A stretch of DNA of 40,394 bases from Methanoculleus sp. SDB (lineage in GTDB: Archaea > Halobacteriota > Methanomicrobia > Methanomicrobiales > Methanomicrobiaceae). Positions within the stretch are counted from its first letter, which is position 1, and each line of letters begins with the position of its first letter. The position numbers and the translations under genes are program-made. Shown here one piece after another: positions 6,689-15,831 of the stretch. Location: contig LKUD01000042.1 in the NCBI GenBank assembly GCA_001412355.1, forward strand, positions 1 to 40,394, read 5' to 3'. The notes under the pieces were generated by a model that was not told where the DNA came from, did not search any database, and was given only the letters and a program-made list of their open reading frames with translations.

Positions 6689-9607
6689 TTATGTCCCCCA
6701 CTCAGTGAAGAGTGCCCGCACATCTCCAAACCCGATCATGGAATTATTATCATAATCAAAACACTCACCCGGTTCATTGGCCGGGATCCACGCATCATAG
6801 TATTCGAAGAATGTACGAATATCACCGAAACTGAAAATACTGTCGCCGTTCACATCCTCGAAGAGCCCGTCCCCGTCGGGATCCTGCGGGAGGTTTGTAT
6901 AGCCGGGGAGCGGGGAAAGGGCCGGGACGGCAGTGACGGTAATGTAATCCGTCTTGACTTCGTCATCGCTCCCGCCGGGCCCGGTGACGGTGAGTTTGAC
7001 GGTGTATGTGCCGGATAGTGCGTACTCATGGTCAGGGCTCTCATCAGTGCTGTCTGTGGTGCCGTCGTTGTCAAAGTCCCATGCCAGGTGTGTGATGTAC
7101 CCGGTCGAGGTGTCTGTAAACCGGACGGTGAGCGGCGCCTCACCGGACCGGGGCTCCGCCTCGAAATCGGCGACCGGTGCGGCATCAATGTATTCGATGA
7201 TCAGGAAGGCATGGCTTGCTGCCATCACGGGAGTCGAGCCGGAGGTGCTCCTGATGGCGGCTTCGTTCCCGGAAGGAAGCAGGGAAGTTACCACATCATG
7301 GGTATCAACAGCTACCTGCGTGATCCCGTTGTCCCACACACGGCTTGCAATGGTCGCTCCATTGAAGAGCAGGTCGCCTTCCGGTCCATTCCCGGACGGA
7401 ACGAACGTGACAAGTTTTGCTGCGACCGCGTCTCCCGGATCGATTGTCATGCCGGAGAAGGGCACATATGCGGTTGCCTCCCCGGGCGTGGTTGCGTAGC
7501 CGGTCGCATCGGCACCAAGGAGATCGAACTCCTCGTTTAAGAAGATCTGTTTTCGTGTAGCGTCAGGATCAGCATATACCACCGCGAGTGTGAGGCCGTA
7601 CATGGCAACATTTGTATTCACATCGTCTTTGGAGATGACCGCACTGTTGCCTGAAGGATTGAACAGGCCCGTAACATCATACGTGAGCAGTCCGTAGTCG
7701 TGGTTCGGATAGCCTCCGAAATTGCTCCTGTCCTGGTAGTGGTTCTGGGGGGCCGCGGTAATTCCATTGAAGGTGATATCCAGATGGTCCGGAATCTGAC
7801 TGGTGTCATCCCATGTATAGGGAACATAGAGGCGTGCTTCCTGTAGGGTTGCCCCTTCGGGAAGGGGGAGATCTCCGCTCGTCCAGGTAACGGTGTAGGA
7901 GGACCAGCCGCTTCTACCGATACCGCCGGCCATATAGGCACTGTCGCCGGACGAATGCAGGATCCCTCCCCTGAGGTCAAAGGTCTTCTTTGTCGTGACA
8001 TCGCTGTCGTCCCAGTAGCGTTTGCCCTTGTAACCGTTGAACTTCACCGTCTTGGCCGTGCCGGCTTTGGCATTGTTCGCCTCATCCGTTTCGGAGACCA
8101 TGTCGTCCGGGTCCACGATGGCAGTGTACGTGACGATCCCCCCTTCTGTTGTCCGAATGGTGGGATCGATCACATATACGGGCACGATTGCACCTGCGGC
8201 AATCGCCGGCACGATTTCACGTACATCAACTCCATCGGTTGATGTGAGTCGGACCTCGGTTTCGGGAGAGAACTCCAGACCGTTGTTCTTTACGTTGATC
8301 CGTACCCGGTTCGGCTCCTTTGCAAAGACGTTGCCGGTGTCCGGGTTCACCAGTGAGGGGGTGAGGTCGCAGGCCGGAGCAGCGGTAACGGTGATGTAAT
8401 CGACCTTGATTTCCTCGTCGCTGCCACACGAATTTGACGCAGTGAGTTTCACCGTACAGGTGCCGGCATTGTAGTACGTGTGGATGGGGTTCCGATCAGA
8501 ACTATCGACCGTGCCGTCGGTATCGAAGTCCCATGCCCACGAGGTCGGGGTGTTGGTGGAGAGATCCGTGAAGTGGACGGTGAGAGGAGCCGTGCCGGAG
8601 ATCGTGTCCGCCGTAAAGCCGGCAACCGGAATGTCCACCGGCGGTTCTCCCTCCATTACCACCTCGAGCGTGGCGAGCGGGATCTTATAGAAGGATGCAT
8701 TCCGATCATAAGTGAGGTCATTGACATCGCCCGTGAGTACCTGAGAGGTGACATTCCATGTATTGGTTCCGAAGTACACGCCCTGATAATTTCCATCCGG
8801 CGGATCGGCGGGGATCGCATCACCGTTCCAGGCATAGGTGCCGTCCGTGCTCGCGAGGTGGTTTACCAAAAGTGTTGCCGATTCAACCCTTCCCGATAAT
8901 CCGGTGAGGTCGAAGGTCGTCATCCCGGCGTACGGATTCCCGGCATCATCAGTAAAGAAGGAGTCAACATCATGCCCCTGGTTCACCCAGTACCTTACCT
9001 TATCCGAATCGCCGTCGTTATAGGCAACGAAAAGCGTTAGCATCTTAATCCGGCCGTCGAAACTGCTATGGACCTTTGTGGTTGCTACCCGTGCTTTCGG
9101 TGCCCGCGAACTGATGAGGGATGTTACATTATACCACATCAGGTAGTCGCTCGTGACCCGGTTGCAGTGGTCGTTCACCACCACGGGCGTGGTGCCGCCG
9201 TCATATTCGTAGACATACTCGACGTTCAGCTCCTCCCTCCCCAGTGGTGTTTCGAAGGTGCCGTCCCCGTCCCCATCGAAAGAGACGGTTGCCCGGCCAT
9301 CGTAGTTGCTCTGCATGGTCCCGCAATAGACCACAACGTACAGCCTGGCCCACGCAATATCGCTTGCGTCAGGAATATCGGAAAAAGTCTTATTCACCTC
9401 TGATCCGAAGAAATCAAGCGTTGCATCGACATAGAGACCCCCGGAAACAGTACCGGTTTGCACGGTTACCGGAGGGTCGCCACCAACATAATCGTCGGCC
9501 ATGATGCCGGGCACCAGGCAGAGGAGGAGCAGTATTGCGACTGCCCCGTTTCTCACACCGGGTTTCCGGACGAATTTTTCACCTGTTATGATATCACCCC
9601 GTTTCAC
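6689..9607 (-). CDS. Secreted PKD/CARDB/DUF3344 protein with dockerin-like C-terminus
   Basis: A very large cell-surface protein (about 972 residues). A signal peptide (ILLLLCLVPGIMA) ends near residue 36. Then come DUF3344 (about 37-320; HCNRVTSDYLMWYNVT, YWVNQGHDVD), a PKD domain (about 326-410; WDFDTDGTVDSS), a CARDB-like domain (about 411-520), a second DUF3344-like module (about 540-805), a second PKD domain (about 807-900; WDFDNDGTTDS) and two 12-residue calcium-type loops, DVNGDSIFSFGD and DYDNNSMIGFGD, like a type I dockerin. The start is uncertain. The frame is open to an ATG at 9739, close behind a TATA-like region but with an implausible N-terminus; GTG 9607 and GTG 9556 both put the signal peptide near the start, and neither has a clear ribosome-binding site. 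It is a close paralogue of the 1388-residue protein. Confidence 0.85.
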   Translation of the reverse strand: MKRGDIITGEKFVRKPGVRNGAVAILLLLCLVPGIMADDYVGGDPPVTVQTGTVSGGLYVDATLDFFGSEVNKTFSDIPDASDIAWARLYVVVYCGTMQSNYDGRATVSFDGDGDGTFETPLGREELNVEYVYEYDGGTTPVVVNDHCNRVTSDYLMWYNVTSLISSRAPKARVATTKVHSSFDGRIKMLTLFVAYNDGDSDKVRYWVNQGHDVDSFFTDDAGNPYAGMTTFDLTGLSGRVESATLLVNHLASTDGTYAWNGDAIPADPPDGNYQGVYFGTNTWNVTSQVLTGDVNDLTYDRNASFYKIPLATLEVVMEGEPPVDIPVAGFTADTISGTAPLTVHFTDLSTNTPTSWAWDFDTDGTVDSSDRNPIHTYYNAGTCTVKLTASNSCGSDEEIKVDYITVTAAPACDLTPSLVNPDTGNVFAKEPNRVRINVKNNGLEFSPETEVRLTSTDGVDVREIVPAIAAGAIVPVYVIDPTIRTTEGGIVTYTAIVDPDDMVSETDEANNAKAGTAKTVKFNGYKGKRYWDDSDVTTKKTFDLRGGILHSSGDSAYMAGGIGRSGWSSYTVTWTSGDLPLPEGATLQEARLYVPYTWDDTSQIPDHLDITFNGITAAPQNHYQDRSNFGGYPNHDYGLLTYDVTGLFNPSGNSAVISKDDVNTNVAMYGLTLAVVYADPDATRKQIFLNEEFDLLGADATGYATTPGEATAYVPFSGMTIDPGDAVAAKLVTFVPSGNGPEGDLLFNGATIASRVWDNGITQVAVDTHDVVTSLLPSGNEAAIRSTSGSTPVMAASHAFLIIEYIDAAPVADFEAEPRSGEAPLTVRFTDTSTGYITHLAWDFDNDGTTDSTDESPDHEYALSGTYTVKLTVTGPGGSDDEVKTDYITVTAVPALSPLPGYTNLPQDPDGDGLFEDVNGDSIFSFGDIRTFFEYYDAWIPANEPGECFDYDNNSMIGFGDVRALFTEWGT

Positions 9608-9865
9608 ATCGGTATCGTGGATACGCGGAGTCTGACGGGATAAATCCCCCCATAGTGTACAGGTATGCTCCGGATTCCTGTCGGTAGATGTGCTTTCTCC
9701 GCTATAGTAACACGGATATGATCGGGGGTATGCCGCCATGAATCATAAATATTATGATATAAAATTTGATTAGCACTTTGTATAATCAATAAAACTATTT
9801 TTCATATTTGGTATGACGTAGTTGAGTATCACAATGTTAATGCCCCCCGGTGACCTGTATTCATC

Positions 9866-11653
9866 ATGCATACCGCCCGGCTGGCTGCAATCCCCTGTAT
9901 GCTTCTTGTGATTTTCCTGATCACGGCACCCTGTGCTGCGCTCTATGATTTCGAGGGTTTGGCGTTCCGGCCGGCAGCCCACGGCGAGGTCCGGGGTGTC
10001 GTGATCACGGCGGGGTCCTACGGCCTGACCGACCCGCCCGCCGAATGCACCATCACCCTTGACCGGGCCCCGGTGTGGGCACGGATCTACGGCGGGGTGT
10101 GGGGCGGAACCGAGAAGTACTCGGGCTGGGCGCAGTTTTCGGTCAACGGGTATTCCCTGGATCCCGTCACTCTGTATGGCGAGGATGATATGAACGTGGA
10201 CGTCTACTGCAGCGGGCATGGCGTCTACTGGATAGTGCAGGACGCAACCGCTCTCCTCGGACCGGGCGAAAATACGGTCACCCTGTCTACCAGCAGGGGA
10301 GAGGCGGACAGCAGAATCGACGGCCGGCTCTACGGGGTCATGGTCGTGGCGGCGGTCGAGACCGGTGATGGCGACCTCGTCCGCTACGTGGTGCTCGAAG
10401 GCAACGAGAACCTCCACGGTGAAGGGTGGGCCGGTACCAATCCCACGAGAAAGGACCGGGTGGAGGTGCCTCTTGCCGGCATGGTCACCGACGACACGAC
10501 AACGGCGGAACTCTCCGTGTTCCTGCTCGCCACCGCGAGAGGGCAGCCGGACTATCTGCTCTTCAACGGGGCCGATCTCGGGACCGCACCCCAAGACGAG
10601 ACGTACCTGCCCGGCGCACTGGATATCGGGAACGAGCGGTCCTTCGATGCCGCCGGCGGCGCAGGCCTCGAGACCCGCTACGTCGATATGGAGTCTTTTG
10701 ACGTTTCAGACGACCTGCAGCCCGAAAACCTTCTGGTCTTCGAGCGGGGCCGGGACCTCGACGGCGATGGAACAATCAGTACCGCCGGGGCAACCCCCGA
10801 GGGTGAAGACTACCTGCATCCCTGCCTTGCCGTCCTCACGATAACCCGGCCGGATTCGGTTTCCACTCCTTTGCTTTCCGTAAATTCCCTTCAGGTGGCA
10901 GACGCGTATGCAGGCGGGGAGGCGACTGTTGCCGCGACGGTGAGAAACACCGGCAGCCCGCCGGCGGGGCCCCTGACCGTGGAGGTCATGGTCGATGGAC
11001 TGCCGCTCGAAAGCCGGCAGGTTTCCCTGCCCCCGGCAGGCTGGGTGCAGATCGCTGTTCCCTGGGAGCCGTCGGGAGGGCGGCATGAGGTTGCCGTCAG
11101 GGTATCGGCGGACGGGGCAGCGCCTGCAGAGGCCGGGATAAGCGTGCAGGTCGGCACGCCGGTCGACCTCGCCATCGCCATCGGCGACCCGGTGCGCCGC
11201 GGGGGTGCAGCGGAATCGGCAGTCAGCACTCCCGTCCCCCTTGCCGGGGGTGCCGCCGGCGTCGTGCTGGGCTGGTGGCTGTGCTGCCGGCGATCGCGGC
11301 TGTCCGGGCTGCTCCTTGTCGCAGCGGTTATGATTGCCGTGCTGGCAGTCCCGCTAGCCGCTGCCGATAACGGTGCATCCGGTCAGGTCATCTCCTACAC
11401 CCTGCCGGTGGAGATCCGGAATGCAGGGGGAAGCGATGCTGCGGCATTTGACGTGGATGTCTTCCTCGATGGAGAGCGGGCGGCCCGGCTGACGGTCCCG
11501 GGCATTGCTCCGGGCGGGATAATCCGGGAACAGGTGCCGCTCCACACCTGGCCCGGTACCCATGAAATCACCGTCATTGCCGATGAAAAAGGAGTCCTGA
11601 ATGATGTCGATCACAGCAATAACCGCGCTGACGGAAGTGTTCTGTTCCTGTAA
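9866..11653 (+). CDS. DUF3344/CARDB surface protein with internal membrane segments
   Basis: A 595-residue protein. Signal peptide 1-25 (MLLVIFLITAPCAA), DUF3344-like region about 27-340 (WARIYGGVWGGTEKYSG, DGRLYGVMVVAAVE), CARDB-like domain about 350-440, two hydrophobic segments at about 456-473 and 480-498 separated by CRRSRLSG, then a second CARDB-like domain to the end (VDHSNNRADGSVLFL). The central pair looks like a C-terminal anchor followed by a signal peptide (LLLVAAVMIAVLAVPLAA, then ADNG), as if two secreted proteins had fused. First gene of an operon with two more DUF3344 proteins and an ABC ATPase/permease; its last 53 bases overlap the next gene. GGTGA lies 13 bases before the ATG, further than usual. 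Function unknown; surface location is inferred. Confidence 0.85.
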   Translation: MHTARLAAIPCMLLVIFLITAPCAALYDFEGLAFRPAAHGEVRGVVITAGSYGLTDPPAECTITLDRAPVWARIYGGVWGGTEKYSGWAQFSVNGYSLDPVTLYGEDDMNVDVYCSGHGVYWIVQDATALLGPGENTVTLSTSRGEADSRIDGRLYGVMVVAAVETGDGDLVRYVVLEGNENLHGEGWAGTNPTRKDRVEVPLAGMVTDDTTTAELSVFLLATARGQPDYLLFNGADLGTAPQDETYLPGALDIGNERSFDAAGGAGLETRYVDMESFDVSDDLQPENLLVFERGRDLDGDGTISTAGATPEGEDYLHPCLAVLTITRPDSVSTPLLSVNSLQVADAYAGGEATVAATVRNTGSPPAGPLTVEVMVDGLPLESRQVSLPPAGWVQIAVPWEPSGGRHEVAVRVSADGAAPAEAGISVQVGTPVDLAIAIGDPVRRGGAAESAVSTPVPLAGGAAGVVLGWWLCCRRSRLSGLLLVAAVMIAVLAVPLAAADNGASGQVISYTLPVEIRNAGGSDAAAFDVDVFLDGERAARLTVPGIAPGGIIREQVPLHTWPGTHEITVIADEKGVLNDVDHSNNRADGSVLFL

Positions 11654-12626
11654 GCCGCATGCAGGGTGCGCAATGGCTCTTGTCCTCCTGCTCTCCGCAG
11701 CGCCGGCAGCGGCGAGCTACGCGGGAGATCTGCCGCTCCAGGTCGTCTATTCCGCACGCCTGAACGGCAATTACCTCTTTTGCGAGGGCGACGGGGGCTA
11801 TAGCGGCACCCTGACGCCGGGGAGCGTCTATACGGCATCCTTCTTCCGGGATATTCCGCCGGGGGGACAGGTCTTCTACGAACGGATCTACGTCTACTGG
11901 ACGTGGAGCCGGCGTGACCAGACAGCATCGTACCCTGCCATGGAGGTGCGGCTTGACGGTTCCGACGGCCTCGTTCTCGAGCAGTCCGCCCGCTATGCGG
12001 ACAGCAAGGGCTTTGCCAGCAAGAATGATTATTTTTCGGGGATGGACAGCTTCCTCCTCCCTTCCCCTGCCGATCAGGAGGTCACCGTTACGATAGCCAA
12101 TACCGCCGCTGACGAATCCACCTTCATTATCCAGGGAACCGCACTCCTGGCGGTCTACGAGGATGCCGGTGAGCCCGAATCATCCATCTGGGTTGCCGAG
12201 GGGGGCGACCTCCTCTACCGCAGCTACGGCATACCCGAGGAGCTCGCCACCAGCCGGGTGGAATTTTCGGGACGGATCGACCTTTCCCGGGTGGCGTCGG
12301 CCCGGCTTTTTCTCCTGGCCCCTTCCGCCGGCTTTGCCCGCGAGGAGATCCCTGAAATGAACCAGCTCCGGCTGAATACCCCCGGAAGGGGAACGCTCCC
12401 CCCCCTCATCGAGCCGGTGATACAAATCCTCTTCCCCAATTACGAAGGCCGGACCTGGACCGATGTCTTTTCGGCAGACGAAAGCCGGCAAATCGGGACG
12501 GCATCGCGCGAACTGCGCCCCTTCCTCCGCTATTCCGACAATTTCATAGAAGTCCGCGACAATGGCGACTATTTCCAGCTCTGCAACGCCATCCTGCGGG
12601 TGGCATACCGGGAGGCAGAGGCATGA
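11601..12626 (+). CDS. Secreted DUF3344-like protein
   Basis: A 341-residue protein with a hydrophobic signal segment (ALVLLLSAAPAAA, about 26-38) followed by a DUF3344-like beta-rich domain: YSGTLTPGSVYTASFF, VFYERIYVYWTWSRRDQ, FIIQGTALLAVYED and a C-terminal SDNFIEVRDNGDYFQLCNAILRVAY that mirrors the end of the paralogues in this window. ATG 11601 lies inside the preceding gene with AAAAAGGAG six bases upstream, so it is probably translationally coupled. A later ATG at 11673, with AGGGTG four bases before it, would give a normal-length signal peptide and is a fair alternative. The stop overlaps the ABC ATPase start by four bases. No membrane anchor is visible at the C-terminus. Function unknown. 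Confidence 0.83.
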   Translation: MMSITAITALTEVFCSCKPHAGCAMALVLLLSAAPAAASYAGDLPLQVVYSARLNGNYLFCEGDGGYSGTLTPGSVYTASFFRDIPPGGQVFYERIYVYWTWSRRDQTASYPAMEVRLDGSDGLVLEQSARYADSKGFASKNDYFSGMDSFLLPSPADQEVTVTIANTAADESTFIIQGTALLAVYEDAGEPESSIWVAEGGDLLYRSYGIPEELATSRVEFSGRIDLSRVASARLFLLAPSAGFAREEIPEMNQLRLNTPGRGTLPPLIEPVIQILFPNYEGRTWTDVFSADESRQIGTASRELRPFLRYSDNFIEVRDNGDYFQLCNAILRVAYREAEA

Positions 12627-13291
12627 CGCCGCTGATGGTGGAGACCCGGAACCTTTCGCGCAGCTATGCCGGCGGGGTGCATGCGCTGCGGGGGGTCGAT
12701 CTGGCGATTGAAACCGGGGAATTTGTATCGCTGGTGGGAAGGAGCGGGAGCGGCAAGAGCACGCTCTTAAACATTATCGGGGGGCTGGACGCTCCGACCG
12801 GCGGAACCGTCCTCATTCAGGGACGGCCCCTTATGTATGCCGACCGGCGGGAGCTTGTCGGCCTCAGGAGGAGCACGATAGGGTTCATTTTCCAGCAGTT
12901 CAACCTCCTTCCTTCGCTCACCGCCCGCGAAAACGTCGAGTACCCCCTCCTGTTCAATTACCGGCGCCCGGACGAGCGGCGGGAAAAGGCACTGGCGCTT
13001 CTTGCAATGGTTGGCCTTGAAGGGCGTTCCTCCCATTATCCCGGTCAGCTCTCCGGCGGTGAGCAGCAGCGGGTGGCGATAGCGCGGGCGCTGGTTGCCG
13101 ATCCACCCCTCATTCTCGCGGACGAGCCCACGGGGAACCTTGATTCGGCAACGAGCGAGGGGATCTTTTCTCTCCTCCGGCGCCTGAACCGTGAACAGGG
13201 CGTGACCCTGCTGGTGGTGACCCATGAACGGGAGCTCGGGTCCTACGCGGACCGGACCATCGAGATGCGCGACGGGCAGGTGGTGGCATGA
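12623..13291 (+). CDS. ABC transporter ATP-binding protein, LolD/MacB type
   Basis: A 222-residue ATPase with Walker [10 protein letters not shown] (39-47), Q-loop [13 protein letters not shown], signature [15 protein letters not shown], Walker [13 protein letters not shown] and the switch His in VTHE. Length and motifs fit the MacB/LolD/FtsE class, whose partners are four-helix FtsX-type permeases. These complexes usually do not move substrates through a channel but transmit force across the membrane to release or extrude proteins or lipids. It overlaps its neighbours by four bases on both sides (ATGA), so it is made together with a DUF3344 protein and the permease. Confidence 0.95.
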   Translation: MTPLMVETRNLSRSYAGGVHALRGVDLAIETGEFVSLVGRSGSGKSTLLNIIGGLDAPTGGTVLIQGRPLMYADRRELVGLRRSTIGFIFQQFNLLPSLTARENVEYPLLFNYRRPDERREKALALLAMVGLEGRSSHYPGQLSGGEQQRVAIARALVADPPLILADEPTGNLDSATSEGIFSLLRRLNREQGVTLLVVTHERELGSYADRTIEMRDGQVVA

Positions 13292-14508
13292 TCGCCCGCC
13301 TGCTGGAGTTTTTCCAGCTCGCCGTCCGCCAGCTCTCCCGCCGGAGAGTGCGGGTCGTTCTCACCGTTGCCGGCATTGCCATCGGCGTGGCAGCGCTCGT
13401 CGGAACCGTCGCCCTCGGGGAGGGGATACGCACCCAGGCGGTCGAGGCCATCCGGAGCCAGTCCGACCTGACCCTCATCGAGGCGCTGCCGGGAGTGGAG
13501 GGCATGACCGTGCAGCTCATTACCCCGACGCGGGCTTCTGCTGCAGGCGGCCTAGCAGGAGTCGATGCTTCCTCCCCCGTCGTGCGGGGAACGTGCGCCA
13601 CCCGGGGCCAGACATATGTCCGGTTCGTAGGGATATCCTCGCCGGGACTCAAGACGGTACTCCACCCGGCCTATCTCAAGGGCAGCACCTTCGGAGCAGG
13701 ATCGCGGGACGTGGTGCTCGGTGCAGCCCTCGGCGAAAAGCTCCAGCGCTACGAGGGCGTCCGCACCGGGGATCCGCTCGTCCTCATCCGGCGAACCTAT
13801 GATGCCCGGGGAAGTCCGGTGGACGAGAAAGTGACGGTTGTTCCGGTCGGAATCCTTGAAGAGCGGGGCGATGAGTATGACCAGGTACTGCTGATGGACC
13901 TCGATCTGGCCCTCTCGCTCGGCGAAGACGACGAGGGGTACAGCGGGGTCCTTATCCGGGCCGAAGGACCGGAGCAGGTCTTTTCCGTCGCGGAAGGGCT
14001 CAGGGAGTTTGGCCTCTCGCCCCAGGGTTCGTTTGAACAGATCGAGGCCGTGAACCGGATGATGGACATGGTGGTCATCTTTCTGGGCATCTTCGCCGGG
14101 CTCTCCCTTGCCGTCGGCGGGCTGATGATTGCCAGCACCATGATCACTTCAGTCTACGAGAGAACGCGGGAGATTGGCATTGCCATGGCCGTCGGCGCTT
14201 CGGAACGGGATGTGATGGAGCTCATCCTTTCCGAATGTGCAGTGCTCGGGTGCATCGGGGGGGTCTGCGGCGATCTGCTGGGAGTGGGATTCGCTGCGAT
14301 GCTGAACACGCTGGGAGGCCCGTTCCTGATCTCGCGATTCGGCGACGCCTTTGCAGGGCTTTTGGACACCGAGATCGCGCTGGTGACCTGGCCGCTCCTT
14401 CTGGCAGGCTTTGTCCTGGCGGTGGGGCTCTCCCTGCTTGCCGGGCTCTATCCGGCCTGGACAGCGTCATGCCTCAATCCGGTTGAAGCTATCAGATCAG
14501 GGAGATGA
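13288..14508 (+). CDS. ABC transporter permease, MacB/FtsX type
   Basis: A 406-residue permease with the MacB layout: one N-terminal helix (about 22-45; VVLTVAGIAIGVAALVG), a large extracellular domain (about 46-260), then three helices near 262-288, 310-335 and 370-395. The cytoplasmic coupling loop reads YERTREIGIAMAVGAS, and the C-terminus AGLYPAWTASCLNPVEAIRSG is typical of the family. The extracellular domain would face the pseudoperiplasm, where the three DUF3344 proteins of the same operon reside. Start ATG overlaps the ATPase stop codon, with AGGTGG just before it. The substrate is unknown; an interaction with the DUF3344 proteins is inferred from the operon. Confidence 0.93.
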   Translation: MIARLLEFFQLAVRQLSRRRVRVVLTVAGIAIGVAALVGTVALGEGIRTQAVEAIRSQSDLTLIEALPGVEGMTVQLITPTRASAAGGLAGVDASSPVVRGTCATRGQTYVRFVGISSPGLKTVLHPAYLKGSTFGAGSRDVVLGAALGEKLQRYEGVRTGDPLVLIRRTYDARGSPVDEKVTVVPVGILEERGDEYDQVLLMDLDLALSLGEDDEGYSGVLIRAEGPEQVFSVAEGLREFGLSPQGSFEQIEAVNRMMDMVVIFLGIFAGLSLAVGGLMIASTMITSVYERTREIGIAMAVGASERDVMELILSECAVLGCIGGVCGDLLGVGFAAMLNTLGGPFLISRFGDAFAGLLDTEIALVTWPLLLAGFVLAVGLSLLAGLYPAWTASCLNPVEAIRSGR

Positions 14509-14511
14509 AAC

Positions 14512-15624
14512 ATGAATGCCATAGCTACCATGAAAAAGAGGAACTATATTCTCACCGCGCTTGCGGTCTGCATGCTTGTTGCCTGCATCGTACCTGCCGG
14601 CGCAATTGTAATCCCGCCGGAATCAGCCGGTGCCCTCGGGGCGGAGCTGATAGCCCTGACGGGGCCGGCATCATCATCAGGGGAATCCACGGCGGCATCG
14701 GGGTACCGCGGTTCGGTCCTGGAACTGTACCGGAAGGGGACGCTCCACGGCGAATTCTTTTCAACGGCGGCCAGCGGGTACACCGGGATGATCCTCTCCG
14801 GCCAGGAGAAGGTCTACGCGCTTCCCGATCCCGTGCCTGAAAAAGGCGTGATTGTACTCTCCCGCCTCTATCTCTATACGACGTGGAGCCACGACACCTC
14901 AGTACGGGAGGGTATTTCCGCCTCGCCGGCAGTCTTCTGGAACGGAAAGGAGCTCAAGGCCGATGCTGTCTACGAGGACCGGAAAGGCAGCGGGATCTAT
15001 GACTATCCCGTGGAGACCTTTGCCTACGACGTAAGCAGCATCATCACGGCAGGCGAAGAGGCGGAGGTGAGGGTCGTAAACAGCGGGAGTGACGGGCATG
15101 AATTTGCGGCCTATGGTCTGCTGCTCCTTGCCGTCGTTGAAGATCCCGTTGCACCTCAAATAACCTACTGGATATGCGAAGGATCCGACATCATCTTCGC
15201 GGACTCAGGTTTCGGCACAACCGCCGCCGATGCCCGCACCAGCGTGGCTTTTACCGGCGACGCGGAGATCGCCGATCTCTCCGGTGCCAGCCTTCTCCTG
15301 GTCAGCACGGCTGCTTCCGGCCTGGAAAACGACCCGCATCAGGTTCTGTTCAACGGTGCGGCCTGGGATAATCCTCTCTCCGCCGGCTCCTCCGCTATCA
15401 GCATTGCCGATCTCGATGTGCTCTCCATGGTATCAGCCTCGGGAAACACGCTCGAGATCGCCAGCGTTCCGGTCTCGGGGGGAGGGGACTATATGGAGAA
15501 CAGGAACGCCGTTCTGGTGCTGATCCAAGACGGTGCCGGTGAGGTGCCGTCGGCGGCAGGCTCCTCCGGGAATTTCTTCGAGTGGTTTATCGGTCGCATT
15601 TCGGCGTTGTTCGGGTTCTCTTAA
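14512..15624 (+). CDS. Secreted DUF3344-like protein with amphipathic C-terminal tail
   Basis: A 370-residue protein with a signal peptide (about 8-31; ILTALAVCMLVACIVPAGA), then a DUF3344-like domain: YRGSVLELYRKGTLHGEFF, VLSRLYLYTTWSHDTSVREG, YGLLLLAVVEDPVAPQITYWICEGSD, and GGGDYMENRNAVLVLIQ near the end. It is clearly paralogous to the second DUF3344 module of the 1388-residue protein (YSGTALALYRTDTL, RLFIYSAQGHNTETRSG, ITYWLYEGCD). The tail after a Ser/Gly linker, FFEWFIGRISALFGFS, is amphipathic and resembles VWNSLFGSLFG in the same paralogue. GGGAGATG lies a few bases before ATG 14512. It is the last gene of the operon, three bases after the permease. Confidence 0.87.
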   Translation: MNAIATMKKRNYILTALAVCMLVACIVPAGAIVIPPESAGALGAELIALTGPASSSGESTAASGYRGSVLELYRKGTLHGEFFSTAASGYTGMILSGQEKVYALPDPVPEKGVIVLSRLYLYTTWSHDTSVREGISASPAVFWNGKELKADAVYEDRKGSGIYDYPVETFAYDVSSIITAGEEAEVRVVNSGSDGHEFAAYGLLLLAVVEDPVAPQITYWICEGSDIIFADSGFGTTAADARTSVAFTGDAEIADLSGASLLLVSTAASGLENDPHQVLFNGAAWDNPLSAGSSAISIADLDVLSMVSASGNTLEIASVPVSGGGDYMENRNAVLVLIQDGAGEVPSAAGSSGNFFEWFIGRISALFGFS

Positions 15625-15831
15625 ACGGCTGAAATTCGACAGCGTCGAAATGATAGCGGAGGTTGGTGTCGTTGGAGGGGTGTGTACGGATGGAGTCACC
15701 CCGGTCCGGCGCGCCGCACCGCCCTATCCTCTCCGAAAACCGATTTCAAAAAAGACTCGTAATGAACCAATGCCCGGAGAATTTCAACCGATGACCGTCA
15801 CGCACCCTACGACCTACGACAGCTGGCAAAT

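Noticed and set aside
9770-10594. 274-residue minus-strand ORF
   Set aside because: Antisense to the DUF3344/CARDB gene at 9866, which has signal peptide and domains.
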